The notes below the pieces were generated by a model, which saw only the letters and a program-made list of their open reading frames with translations, made no database searches and was not told the origin of the DNA. A DNA stretch of 64,000 nt from Shewanella salipaludis (GTDB taxonomy: Bacteria; Pseudomonadota; Gammaproteobacteria; Enterobacterales; Shewanellaceae): positions 186,001 to 250,000 of the forward strand of contig NZ_JAAXYH010000004.1 in NCBI RefSeq assembly GCF_012911865.1, read 5' to 3'. The position numbers and the translations under genes are program-made. Shown here in pieces: positions 44,801 through 51,742 of the stretch. Each line of letters starts with the position of its first letter. Positions within the stretch are counted from its first letter, which is position 1.

Positions 44801-47147
44801 TGAGGATGCCGCCGACCCGGGCGGGCTCATCTGTCATAGGTTCGGCCAGGGCGCCACTGGCATCTTGGTTGCCTGAGGTGATGATGGGCATGTCATTGGT
44901 GCCTGTGACTGTGATGGTGACCCATTGGGTGGCGCTGGCACCGTGCTCGTCTGTGACCGTGACCAGGAATTGTTCTTCATGGGTCTCACCCAGGGCCAGG
45001 CTGTCGACCAGGGCGTTGTCGTTGAGGCTATAGGTCCAGGCTCCTGTCGCCGAATCTATGGCGAACTCACCATAGACGCCGCTGGCGTTGCCGCTCCAAC
45101 TGAGCACGGCGCCGTTATCGACATCGGAGGCGCTGAGGGTGTCGCCGATCTGCAGCACCCCAGGTTCTGGCAGATTGCCGCCGGGCTGCACCCCGGCTTC
45201 TATGACTGTGCCGCTGGCATCTTGGTCGCCCGAGGTGATGACGGGCGCGTCGTTGCTGCCCGTGACCGTAACTGTCACCCATTGGGTGTCCGTGGCACCA
45301 AATTCGTCTGTGACTGTGACCAGGAATTGTTCTTCATGGGTCTCACCCTGGGCCAGGCCGTCGACCAGGGCGCTGTCGTTGAGGCTATAGCGCCAGGCCC
45401 CCGTCGCCGAATCTATGGCGAACTCACCATAGACGCCGCTGGCGTTGCCGCTCCAGCTGAGCACGGCGCCGTTATCGACGTCCGCTGCAGTGAGGGTGCC
45501 GCCGATCCGGGCGGGCTCATCTGTCATAGGTTCGGCCAGGGCGCCGCTGGCATCTTGGTCGCCCGAGGTGATGATGGGGGAGTCGTTGGTGCCCAGAATG
45601 GCGATAGTCACCAGCTGGGTGGCGCTGGCACCGTGCTCATCCGTGACTGTGACCAGGAGTTGTTCTTCCAGAGTCTGACCTTCGGCCAGGCTGTCGACCA
45701 GGGCGTTGTCCAGGTGATAGGTCCATTGCCCGCTGTTGGCATCTATGCTGAAACTGCCGTATTGGCTGCTGGCGTTGGTGCTCCAGGTCAGAATGGCGCC
45801 GTTGTCGGCATCGCCGGCGGTAAGAGTGCCACTCACTTCCGGGGTGCCTGGCACAAGCGTGCCATCGTCTTCATTACCCGCCTCTACCACAGTGCCCGCA
45901 TCGGCCCCGGAGCCTGGCACCGAGGTGATCACGGGGGCGTCGTTGCTGCCTGTGACTGTGATGCTCAGTTCCTGTGTCACGCTGTCACCATCACCGTCTG
46001 TCAACAGGTAGGCAAAGGTTTCCAGCAATTGTTGCCCCTCGGCGAGCGCCTGAACCGTGGGATTGTTATTGTCGAGCTGATAGGTGTAACTGCCATCGGC
46101 GGCCAGGGTGAGCACGCCATAGGCACCCTGAATGGAAACGACAGCATCGACAGCGCTGCTCTGACCGGCGGCGTTGCTCACCTGGGACACCTGCCCGGAA
46201 TCGGCCCCAGGGGTATCATTGTCCAATACATTTCCCGAGATACTTTGGCTTGTATCCTCGGCTAGGCTGTTCACATCATCCTGCCCCCTGGGTGAGTCAT
46301 CTACCAGGTTCACGGTAATGGTCGAGTCGACAGGCCTTCCCTGGGCATCGATAAGCTGTAGGGTGAAGATCTCACTGAGCGGGTCACCCTCGGTATGAGA
46401 GGCTGCCGAGGTGAGGGTAAAGCTGTATGTCAGCAGGCCGGATACAGGATCGAAGCCGGTGATGCTGAGCAGTCCATAGGCGGTGTCGATGTTGACCTGA
46501 CCTGCGAACTCGCCGTTGTTGATGACGAGGACACCGTTGATGCTGAGACTGGCTATGCCGGCAGGCGCGTTAATCGACAGGCTTTGCTGTTGCGTCAGGG
46601 CCGAACTCTGTGGGGCAGAACCCGCGGGCAGATTGGCCTCGTTGAAGTTCATAATGTTGGACGACAGGCTCGATAGCGGGGATTCGGCTATCGAAGCCGG
46701 GCTCTGGGTCGTAACCAGAGGCTGGGTGAAGCCCAAGGTGTCATAGCCTGCATTGGCCAGGGTTTCATCCCCGGTTCTGGCGATGGCAGCATAGTCGAAG
46801 TCGCCTTGGTTGCCCGGGGCGCCGGCGGCGGTTTCCGGCAGTGCTGTGCTGGGATCCGCGCCGTCGACAAGCTGGGCTTGCAGGGCGGCTATGTCGGCGT
46901 CCTGGGTATCACTCGCCTGAGTTGCATCCGTGTGGGGGGCTTCCTGGGTAAGATCTTGCTCCGTGGTCCTCGAACCATCCGCATACTCGAGCTGGAAATG
47001 GGCATCGGCACCATAGAGGAGCTGTTCTCCCTGGGTGATGAGATCGCCTATGTTGAGTTCTCTGGTGTTGCCGCTGCTGTCTCTGGCTTTGAGCTGTCCG
47101 ATAAGATTGATCACAACAGCTTCCTGGTTACTTATCGCAATACTCAT
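41850..47147 (-). CDS. bpfA: Large RTX/VCBS-repeat surface adhesin (BpfA/LapA-like, 1765 aa)
   Basis: LapA-class biofilm adhesin. N-terminal retention module (~1-105) with INLIGQLKARDSSGNTRELNIGDLITQGEQLLYGA, then the LapG cleavage motif TAAG at residues 106-109, then a linker. The first cadherin-like/VCBS region follows, then five tandem VCBS domains (~405-990, each ending VTVTGxNDxPxITS), a further VCBS/cadherin stretch, and a variable domain (~1300-1530). The C-terminus has RTX GGxGxD nonapeptides (~1585-1660) and an aspartate-rich type I secretion tail (FDPAHDVLDLSDILL). The start at ATG 47147 (MSIAISNQ) puts TAAG where LapA is cut; the upstream ATG at 47171 would add KEFEVPP. It is shorter than LapA (~5,000) or S. 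oneidensis BpfA (~2,800). Confidence 0.93.
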   Translation of the reverse strand: MSIAISNQEAVVINLIGQLKARDSSGNTRELNIGDLITQGEQLLYGADAHFQLEYADGSRTTEQDLTQEAPHTDATQASDTQDADIAALQAQLVDGADPSTALPETAAGAPGNQGDFDYAAIARTGDETLANAGYDTLGFTQPLVTTQSPASIAESPLSSLSSNIMNFNEANLPAGSAPQSSALTQQQSLSINAPAGIASLSINGVLVINNGEFAGQVNIDTAYGLLSITGFDPVSGLLTYSFTLTSAASHTEGDPLSEIFTLQLIDAQGRPVDSTITVNLVDDSPRGQDDVNSLAEDTSQSISGNVLDNDTPGADSGQVSQVSNAAGQSSAVDAVVSIQGAYGVLTLAADGSYTYQLDNNNPTVQALAEGQQLLETFAYLLTDGDGDSVTQELSITVTGSNDAPVITSVPGSGADAGTVVEAGNEDDGTLVPGTPEVSGTLTAGDADNGAILTWSTNASSQYGSFSIDANSGQWTYHLDNALVDSLAEGQTLEEQLLVTVTDEHGASATQLVTIAILGTNDSPIITSGDQDASGALAEPMTDEPARIGGTLTAADVDNGAVLSWSGNASGVYGEFAIDSATGAWRYSLNDSALVDGLAQGETHEEQFLVTVTDEFGATDTQWVTVTVTGSNDAPVITSGDQDASGTVIEAGVQPGGNLPEPGVLQIGDTLSASDVDNGAVLSWSGNASGVYGEFAIDSATGAWTYSLNDNALVDSLALGETHEEQFLVTVTDEHGASATQWVTITVTGTNDMPIITSGNQDASGALAEPMTDEPARVGGILTATDVDNGAVLNWSGNASGVYGEFAIDSATGAWSYSLNDSALVDGLAQGETHEEQFLVTVTDEFGATDTQWVTVTVTGSNDAPVITSGDQDASGTVIEAGVQPENTPYTGITATGGTLTASDVDNGAVLSWSFAPQVNAYGTFAIDASTGAWTYVLNNNAADSLALGQSADETFLVTVTDENGATATQEVTVTVIGTNDAPILTVDASGSVIEDIGVVADMISTKGALNFTDVDIGDTHQLSFDYRGDISWSGGVLSQAQIAAIVAGFSVDGDSWDYSVLNSLIGFLSPGETITLSFDVTVTDNNLATDTRVVSITLQGSNDVPIANADTNIVDEGVDGMAAALISGQVIQGEAHGDGYADQADTDPEGMPVQLVRVSSSVETIGDGSSPLSTHVIQGQYGVLTIYADGSYSYQLNDDNPDVDRLNEGDTLDEVFTYWIADPVGGTAQSTLSITINGHNDSVRGEFAKEIWMPASVDELVNPYGDGYPMNISAPTDVDDEVFITVTGLPAFGSIGYYEGGVFHALSMDEGLTAEQLGNLVYIPNGDGLQHDVSFTFELVAGVETVNGEFIVHTVPINSLGSQIVNIGDGSSPLNSGNAQDAALVITDEFAAALNTGTALGSLELFTDFQQQPNAVPVPIGERDVGAVAGDARETEVSVTLTINGMVFMVIAADAANAITQTWSYDAASGLMKANIDYSHMFLLDNGVPTTTSLADYLLLNQPNAGDVWTVTYLDNNGGNFQARFVQAVFTHENLPDAAITIVGTDDVNNLIFGSTHDDSLTGANQDDRIFGREGDDSLSGLAGNDELIGGSGNDILSGGSGDDYLDGGTGNDGLSGGAGSDYLIGGTGSDVLDGGVDTARDAFIWEVGSADGSTDTVMNFDPAHDVLDLSDILLNEENNNLDDYLQFDFSGGNTTITIDANGTLAGGDNVTIVLDGIDLSVTYGTTNESQIIANLIADHALIVDPQSLDPYQNDVLPNGVNIP
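44492..44890. repeat. 690-bp-period duplication inside bpfA, copy 1
   Basis: Near-identical, by eye about 95 percent, to 45182-45580, which encodes another VCBS unit. The 690-base offset equals 230 codons, that is, two VCBS domains (~115 aa each). Both copies encode TDEPAR(I/V)GG, the FGATDTQWVTVTVTGSNDAP stretch and ASGTVIEAGVQP. Recent two-domain duplication or gene conversion. Confidence 0.75.
45182..45580. repeat. 690-bp-period duplication inside bpfA, copy 2
   Basis: Partner of 44492-44890. Differences are scattered single bases (for example atagctccag versus atagcgccag), not frame-breaking, so both domains remain intact. Confidence 0.75.
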
Positions 47148-47379
47148 GGGAGGAACCTCGAATTCTTTCATCCGTAAAATCGCCGAGGTCTGGATGCAGG
47201 CCCGGCGAGATTATGTTATTTGAATAGCTAAAGCTTGGTTGGCTTCTGAGATCTGTCAAATATGAGCACATGGAAATGTGCTATCGGTGGCGCTTCCAAA
47301 CCTGGTGATATTGGCTATAAGCCCAGTATATTCAGTTTCTTAGGCTGGAGTTAGAGGGTGCGGTGTCGAGCGGAAAGAA
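47148..47379 (-). promoter_or_regulatory. Upstream region of bpfA with inverted repeat and TTGACA
   Basis: A perfect -35-like TTGACA (minus strand, 47259-47254) lies five bases downstream of a perfect inverted repeat AGCACAT-N4-ATGTGCT (47265-47282). No good -10 sits 17 bases on; CATAAT occurs further downstream at about 47215-47210. The inverted repeat is a candidate operator for the biofilm operon. Identity of a binding protein unknown. Confidence 0.35.
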
Positions 47380-47405
47380 AAAACCACCTAAGAGGTGGTT
47401 TTTTT
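47378..47405 (-). terminator. Intrinsic terminator of the hemCDXY operon
   Basis: AAAACCACCT (47380-47389) pairs with AGGTGGTTTT (47393-47402), three-base loop, A-rich and T-rich flanks on both sides. It lies about 35 bases past the hemY stop. Confidence 0.8.
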
Positions 47406-47440
47406 ATCGTAAAAGATTATATCAAAAACTGTCTGGCAAC

Positions 47441-48607
47441 TCAGGCATTCGCCGCCTTGCGATAGCTTTGATTGGCGTCCTGTTGTTCACCCAACTGTTC
47501 CTGCAATTGAGCCAAGGCCAGCCATGAGTCCTTGTCCGGGCGTAAGTTGCAGGCGCTTTGCCAGGCGGCTTTGGCTTGCTTGAATTCCCGCGCCTGGTGC
47601 GAGAGTTTGGCGACACAGATCTGGTAATCGGGATCCTGTGCCAGCTTGGTCTCATAGGCCGATAATTGTTTCCTTATGTCGGCATCATGGGCGTTGGCTA
47701 TCTGCGGCAAGACAGAGAAGATGTCGCTGCAGGCGCCGGCCTTGAGGCGTTTCATCAACAGCTTCAGGGCTTCCTCCCTGCGCTCGAACCGGCTCAGCCC
47801 CAGGGCATAGGTAGCGAGATTGCTGCCTTGTTGACGTTCGTCCCGGCTCAGCCAATGCCAGCATTTTTCCAGCTCTTGTTCGCTGTCATGCATTGCCGCC
47901 TCGAGCAGTGCCCGATTGGTGCGGTTGCTGAGGGCCTCGAACTGAGCCGGCTCGAGCAGCCGGCGTTTCTTGATGATGGGCAACAAGAGTTTCAGTGCCT
48001 GCCAGTCTTTCTGTGCCTGGTAGAGCTCCAATGCCAGCTGGAGTACCGGGCGCTTGCTGCGACTCGTGGGGGCGAGTTTATCCAGCTCGGCCCTGGCCTG
48101 AGTCAATTCGCCCTGTTGCAACAGGTAGCGGGCGCGGGTGGTATTGACCGCATTAACCGCGGCCGGATCTTGCGCCGCCTGCTCCAGGTAACTATTTCTG
48201 GCCGCCGTTTTATGCTGTTGCTGTGCCGCCCTGGCTGCCGCCAACAGGTTCAGGGTGGGAATTTCCCCTTTGCTGGCGCCTTTGACCATGGCCTTCTCGG
48301 CTTCGGCCCAGTCTTCTTCCGCCAGTGCCAAGGCCCCCATGAGGGTGTGTTTCCTGGCGGCATGCCTGCGCCAGCGCTCGGGCAGGTAACGGCTGTTCAT
48401 TATCAGCTTAAGACCGAATACCACCAACCATTCAATGAGCTGTAACAGGCTGTAGAAGAAGATCAAGCCTATGACCCCGAAGACTATGCTGGTCTCTATT
48501 TGGTAATCGCCGGCGGCGATATAGATGTAACCCGTATTGCCCACCAGGAAGGGGCTCAGGCAGAGGCCGAGCAGAATGATGACGAGATAGACCAGGACGC
48601 GGATCAT
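47441..48607 (-). CDS. hemY: HemY, tetratricopeptide inner-membrane protein of the heme operon
   Basis: 388 aa. Two N-terminal TM helices (VLVYLVIILLGLCLSPFLVG and VFGVIGLIFFYSLLQLIEWLVVFGL) followed by a cytoplasmic or periplasmic TPR-like helical region (ALALAEEDWAEAEKAMVKGA onward). This is the coproporphyrinogen-operon HemY of proteobacteria, not protoporphyrinogen oxidase. It is proposed to scaffold heme-synthesis enzymes. It overlaps hemX by four bases and ends the hemCDXY transcript just before a strong terminator. Confidence 0.92.
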   Translation of the reverse strand: MIRVLVYLVIILLGLCLSPFLVGNTGYIYIAAGDYQIETSIVFGVIGLIFFYSLLQLIEWLVVFGLKLIMNSRYLPERWRRHAARKHTLMGALALAEEDWAEAEKAMVKGASKGEIPTLNLLAAARAAQQQHKTAARNSYLEQAAQDPAAVNAVNTTRARYLLQQGELTQARAELDKLAPTSRSKRPVLQLALELYQAQKDWQALKLLLPIIKKRRLLEPAQFEALSNRTNRALLEAAMHDSEQELEKCWHWLSRDERQQGSNLATYALGLSRFERREEALKLLMKRLKAGACSDIFSVLPQIANAHDADIRKQLSAYETKLAQDPDYQICVAKLSHQAREFKQAKAAWQSACNLRPDKDSWLALAQLQEQLGEQQDANQSYRKAANA

Positions 48608-49797
48608 AGGGAGGTGTCCTCTGGTGCCATCAGGTTGCCATAGTTGCTGAGCTCCTGTAACAGCGGCGTCGACTCAAATTGTGTCAGGGTCACAGTATCC
48701 AGCTTCAGGGTGGCCAGGGCGTCCAAGGCAGCCAGGGTTTCCTTGGTCTTGTTGTCGTTCAGATTGAAATACTGTTGTATCCACTTGCGTGCCAGGGCGA
48801 GCGACTGGCGATAATTGACTTCATCATAGTTGTAGAGTGCCAGTTGTGATTGCAGCAGCTTGTTGCGTATGTTCTCCAGCAGGTACCATTGCTGATCCGG
48901 CGCCAGCAGCGGGGCTATGTCCGTGGTGCGCTTGCGTATGGTGATGAAATCTTCGCTCAGCGCCTTCCAGGTTTTGGCCAAATTCTGCCGCCAGTCGCTC
49001 AGTGAGTCCGTCATGGCATCCTCGGCTTGCACATCTGTGCCTGCCTGCGCCTCGGCGCGGTTCAGTGGCAGCTTATCCAGTTGGCCGATGATGGCATCCA
49101 AGGTAAACACGGTGCCTGCTATGTCTGTTCCTTTGATGGCGGCAGTGGCGGCTATGTCTCTGGCCAGCGCCTTTCTGACGGGCATGAGTGCCGGATCTTT
49201 CATCGCCAGGATGCGCTCATCGGCGGCCTTGAGCAGGCCTGCGGCGGTCTGGGGATCTCTTTCCAGCCATAGCTTGCGCCCGGCCATGCGCACCAGATAG
49301 TCGGCCTCGGCGGCCATCCAATGGTTCGGGTTGCGCTGGGCCAAGGCGGCAACGCGCTGCTGCAGCTGGGTCTGGGCCTTGCTCAGCTCAGTGAGGTGTT
49401 CATAGGCCTTGGCATCGAGCAGCTGTTGTTGCTCCAGCTGGTTTAAACGTTTGACCGGCTCGTCCAGGCGCTGTTGCAAGCGAGTCTCCAGCTGCATTGC
49501 CCGGGTGTTTTGTTCCAGCAACTTAAGGTAAAGGTAGTATCCGCCGCCTATGGCCATCAGGGTCAGGAGTAAACTCAGCCCCAGAGTGAGGCGCATCAGC
49601 CAGGAGCTACGCTGCGGCTGGTTTGAGTCTTTATTGGCCCCTGAGCCCGCCTGCGCGGGTTTTGGCCGTCGGGGCCCGGCCTGTGTCTTGGTCTGTGTAT
49701 TGGCCTGTTCTGGACCCGACTCCTGGCGCGCTTCTTTCGCCTCGGATACGCCTGGTTCCCGGGTATCCTTGTGGGTCTCTTGCTGATTATTTTCCAT
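48604..49797 (-). CDS. hemX: HemX family membrane protein of the heme operon
   Basis: 397 aa (E. coli HemX 393). A low-complexity charged N-terminus rich in Gln, Glu, Lys and Ala (~1-62) precedes one TM helix (LTLGLSLLLTLMAIGGGYYLYLKLL, ~70-95). The remainder is helical coiled coil with conserved WMAAEADYLVRMAGRKLWLERD near residue 160 and GTDIAGTVFTLDAIIGQLDKL near 225. Originally annotated as uroporphyrinogen methyltransferase, but it has no SAM-binding motif. Probably a structural partner of HemY. It lies 78 bases after hemD. Confidence 0.92.
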   Translation of the reverse strand: MENNQQETHKDTREPGVSEAKEARQESGPEQANTQTKTQAGPRRPKPAQAGSGANKDSNQPQRSSWLMRLTLGLSLLLTLMAIGGGYYLYLKLLEQNTRAMQLETRLQQRLDEPVKRLNQLEQQQLLDAKAYEHLTELSKAQTQLQQRVAALAQRNPNHWMAAEADYLVRMAGRKLWLERDPQTAAGLLKAADERILAMKDPALMPVRKALARDIAATAAIKGTDIAGTVFTLDAIIGQLDKLPLNRAEAQAGTDVQAEDAMTDSLSDWRQNLAKTWKALSEDFITIRKRTTDIAPLLAPDQQWYLLENIRNKLLQSQLALYNYDEVNYRQSLALARKWIQQYFNLNDNKTKETLAALDALATLKLDTVTLTQFESTPLLQELSNYGNLMAPEDTSL

Positions 49798-49875
49798 GAA
49801 ACATCCTTGAAGGCGCTAATGCCGCCGGAGTGAATAATTGCGCTGGGCTCGGACTCATGAGATCAAAGCTCGCTG

Positions 49876-50601
49876 CTACAGCTTAAGTGCATCTAACATG
49901 GCTTGGGTGTTGGCCCCTTTGGCCTGGCTCACCCGGGTCAAGCCGGCGGCACTGGCCTGAGCCGAAATTCTGGGGCTGGGCACTATGATATGACAAGCGC
50001 GCAGCCATGAAAATAACTCTTTCGGCACCAGTTCCAGCAGATTTTCCAGGATTTCCCCGCTGGTGACCAGTATCGTATCTATCCCAAAAGCCTGCCATTG
50101 GGCCAAGATCTGCTGCGGTTCGAGTGGCGGACAGACACGCCGGTAGACCTCCAGGTAACTGACCTCGGCCCCTCTTGCCTGCAGCTGTTCGGCCAAGGTT
50201 TCCCGGCCACCCTGGCCGCGAACTATGACTATGCGTTTACCTTTGACCTCCCGTAAGGCCGGCAGGGTCAGCAGGCCTTCGGTCTGTTGCTGTTCGTCCG
50301 GCGCCTTGACGGCGGCTATCCCCAGCTGGCTCAGGGCTTGCCAGGTCGCATCACCGACCGCATAGCAGGCCTGGGACGGCAGTGGCCGCGACCGGGAGGA
50401 GAGGGCATAGTGCACCGCATTGGTGCTGATGAAAATCAGTATGTCTGCCGTTTGCAACCGGTTCAGCCCCGCCTCCAAGGCGGCGCCGCTCAGGGGTTCG
50501 ACCGCCAGCAGCGGCGTGACCAGGTGAGCTATGCCCCGCGCGGACAAGGCCGCGGCCATGGCGGCGTTGCGTCCGTCGGGGCGGGTGAGTAAGACTCTCA
50601 T
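49876..50601 (-). CDS. hemD: Uroporphyrinogen-III synthase
   Basis: 241 aa, the usual HemD length. It cyclises hydroxymethylbilane to uroporphyrinogen III. Family features include the MRVLLTRPDGRNAAMAAAL opener, LIFISTNAVHYAL-type (ILIFISTNAVHYAL) near residue 53, GDATWQALSQLG near 83, and DTILVTSGEILENLLEL near 175. Sequence conservation in HemD is low, so context helps: it starts nine bases after the hemC stop, with hemX following. No alternative start is favoured. Confidence 0.93.
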   Translation of the reverse strand: MRVLLTRPDGRNAAMAAALSARGIAHLVTPLLAVEPLSGAALEAGLNRLQTADILIFISTNAVHYALSSRSRPLPSQACYAVGDATWQALSQLGIAAVKAPDEQQQTEGLLTLPALREVKGKRIVIVRGQGGRETLAEQLQARGAEVSYLEVYRRVCPPLEPQQILAQWQAFGIDTILVTSGEILENLLELVPKELFSWLRACHIIVPSPRISAQASAAGLTRVSQAKGANTQAMLDALKL

Positions 50602-50610
50602 CCCCGGAGC

Positions 50611-51543
50611 CTAGGCGTTGGCGTAGACTGCATCCAATATGGCCTTGGCACCCTTGGCGAGCAATTCTTCCGCCAGGGCAGTGCCCAGATGCGTGGCCTG
50701 GGTCTTGGGACCCGTGACCTGGCCCCGAATGATCTGCTTACCATCCGGGCTGCCGACCAAGCCCCTCAGTGTCAGGGTATTGCCCTCGATTTCGGCATAG
50801 GCGCCAATCGGCACCTGGCAACCCCCTTCCAGGCGGGTATTCATGGCCCGCTCGGCCAGTACCCGGTAGCGGGTCTCCATATGCTCCAGCGGCGCCAGCA
50901 GGGCGTGCACCCTGGCATCATCGCTGCGACACTCAATGCCGACGGCGCCCTGGCCGTTGGCCGGCAGGGATTCCTCGGCAGAGAGGAAACTGGCGATGCG
51001 GCTCTCCAGCTGCAGACGTTTCAGGCCGGCCGCCGCCAGTATGATGGCGTCGTAATCGCCATTGTCGAGTTTCGCTAGCCGGGTGCCGACATTACCCCGC
51101 AGATCTTTGATGATTAAATCTGGTCTGGCGGCCCGGATCTGGCATTGGCGGCGCAGGCTGGAGGTACCCACCAGGGCCCCCTCGGGCAGTTCGTCGAGAC
51201 TTGTGTAGCGATTGGACACGAAGGCATCGCGGGGATCGTCACGCTCACATATGACCTGTAATCCCAGGCCGTCGGGGAAGTCCACGGGGACATCTTTCAT
51301 CGAATGCACTGCGATATCGGCTTCATGCTCCAGCATGGCCACTTCCAACTCTTTAACAAACAGTCCCTTACCTCCGACTTTCGCCAGTGGGGTGTCCAAG
51401 ATCACATCGCCTTTGGTGCTCATGGGCAAGAGCTCAACCCTGAGACCCGAATGGATGCGCTCCAGTTCGGCCTTAACAAATTCTGCCTGCCACATGGCCA
51501 GCGGGCTCTTACGGGTTGCGATACGAATGAGATTGGATGACAT
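50611..51543 (-). CDS. hemC: Hydroxymethylbilane synthase (porphobilinogen deaminase)
   Basis: 310 aa. The N-terminal domain shows [18 protein letters not shown], then [28 protein letters not shown] with catalytic Asp, and [11 protein letters not shown] with the substrate-binding arginines. The dipyrromethane-anchoring Cys is in [14 protein letters not shown] near residue 243. It assembles four porphobilinogen into hydroxymethylbilane. First gene of hemCDXY. ATG at 51543, divergent from cyaA with a 199-base shared control region that contains a CRP site. Confidence 0.96.
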   Translation of the reverse strand: MSSNLIRIATRKSPLAMWQAEFVKAELERIHSGLRVELLPMSTKGDVILDTPLAKVGGKGLFVKELEVAMLEHEADIAVHSMKDVPVDFPDGLGLQVICERDDPRDAFVSNRYTSLDELPEGALVGTSSLRRQCQIRAARPDLIIKDLRGNVGTRLAKLDNGDYDAIILAAAGLKRLQLESRIASFLSAEESLPANGQGAVGIECRSDDARVHALLAPLEHMETRYRVLAERAMNTRLEGGCQVPIGAYAEIEGNTLTLRGLVGSPDGKQIIRGQVTGPKTQATHLGTALAEELLAKGAKAILDAVYANA

Positions 51544-51653
51544 GCCTGGAGTTCCGTCGGAAGCGTAATAAGCCCAATGCTAACATCGAGTGGCCGTCTA
51601 TGTCACAAGTCCAGCCTCATTCTTTGTCTTCTGCGGGCGGTGGCATGGCGCTG

Positions 51654-51675
51654 AAATGTGATCTGGATCGCATTT
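51654..51675. promoter_or_regulatory. CRP (cAMP receptor protein) binding site
   Basis: TGTGA-TCTGGA-TCGCA within AAA...TTT flanks: 20 of 22 positions match the symmetric CRP consensus. It sits in the hemC-cyaA divergent region, centred about 47 bases upstream of the predicted cyaA transcription start. cAMP-CRP control of cyaA would be feedback on cAMP synthesis; in E. coli CRP represses cyaA. The direction of effect here cannot be inferred from position alone, and hemC could also be a target. Confidence 0.78.
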
Positions 51676-51677
51676 CT

Positions 51678-51705
51678 TTGTCGCCCCGGTGAAAGCTGCT
51701 AGCAT
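51678..51705 (+). promoter_or_regulatory. Candidate cyaA promoter
   Basis: TTGTCG (51678-51683), 16-base spacer, TAGCAT (51700-51705), followed by ATAGGCG. About 30 bases of leader precede the cyaA ATG. The match is moderate. Confidence 0.4.
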
Positions 51706-51742
51706 ATAGGCGTTTTTTACTCGGTTTGAGTCATTTTTTGGC

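Noticed and set aside
41886-47177. Many long open frames on the plus strand antisense to bpfA
   Set aside because: Shadow frames of a long repetitive GC-rich gene; they repeat with the VCBS units and encode no recognisable domain.
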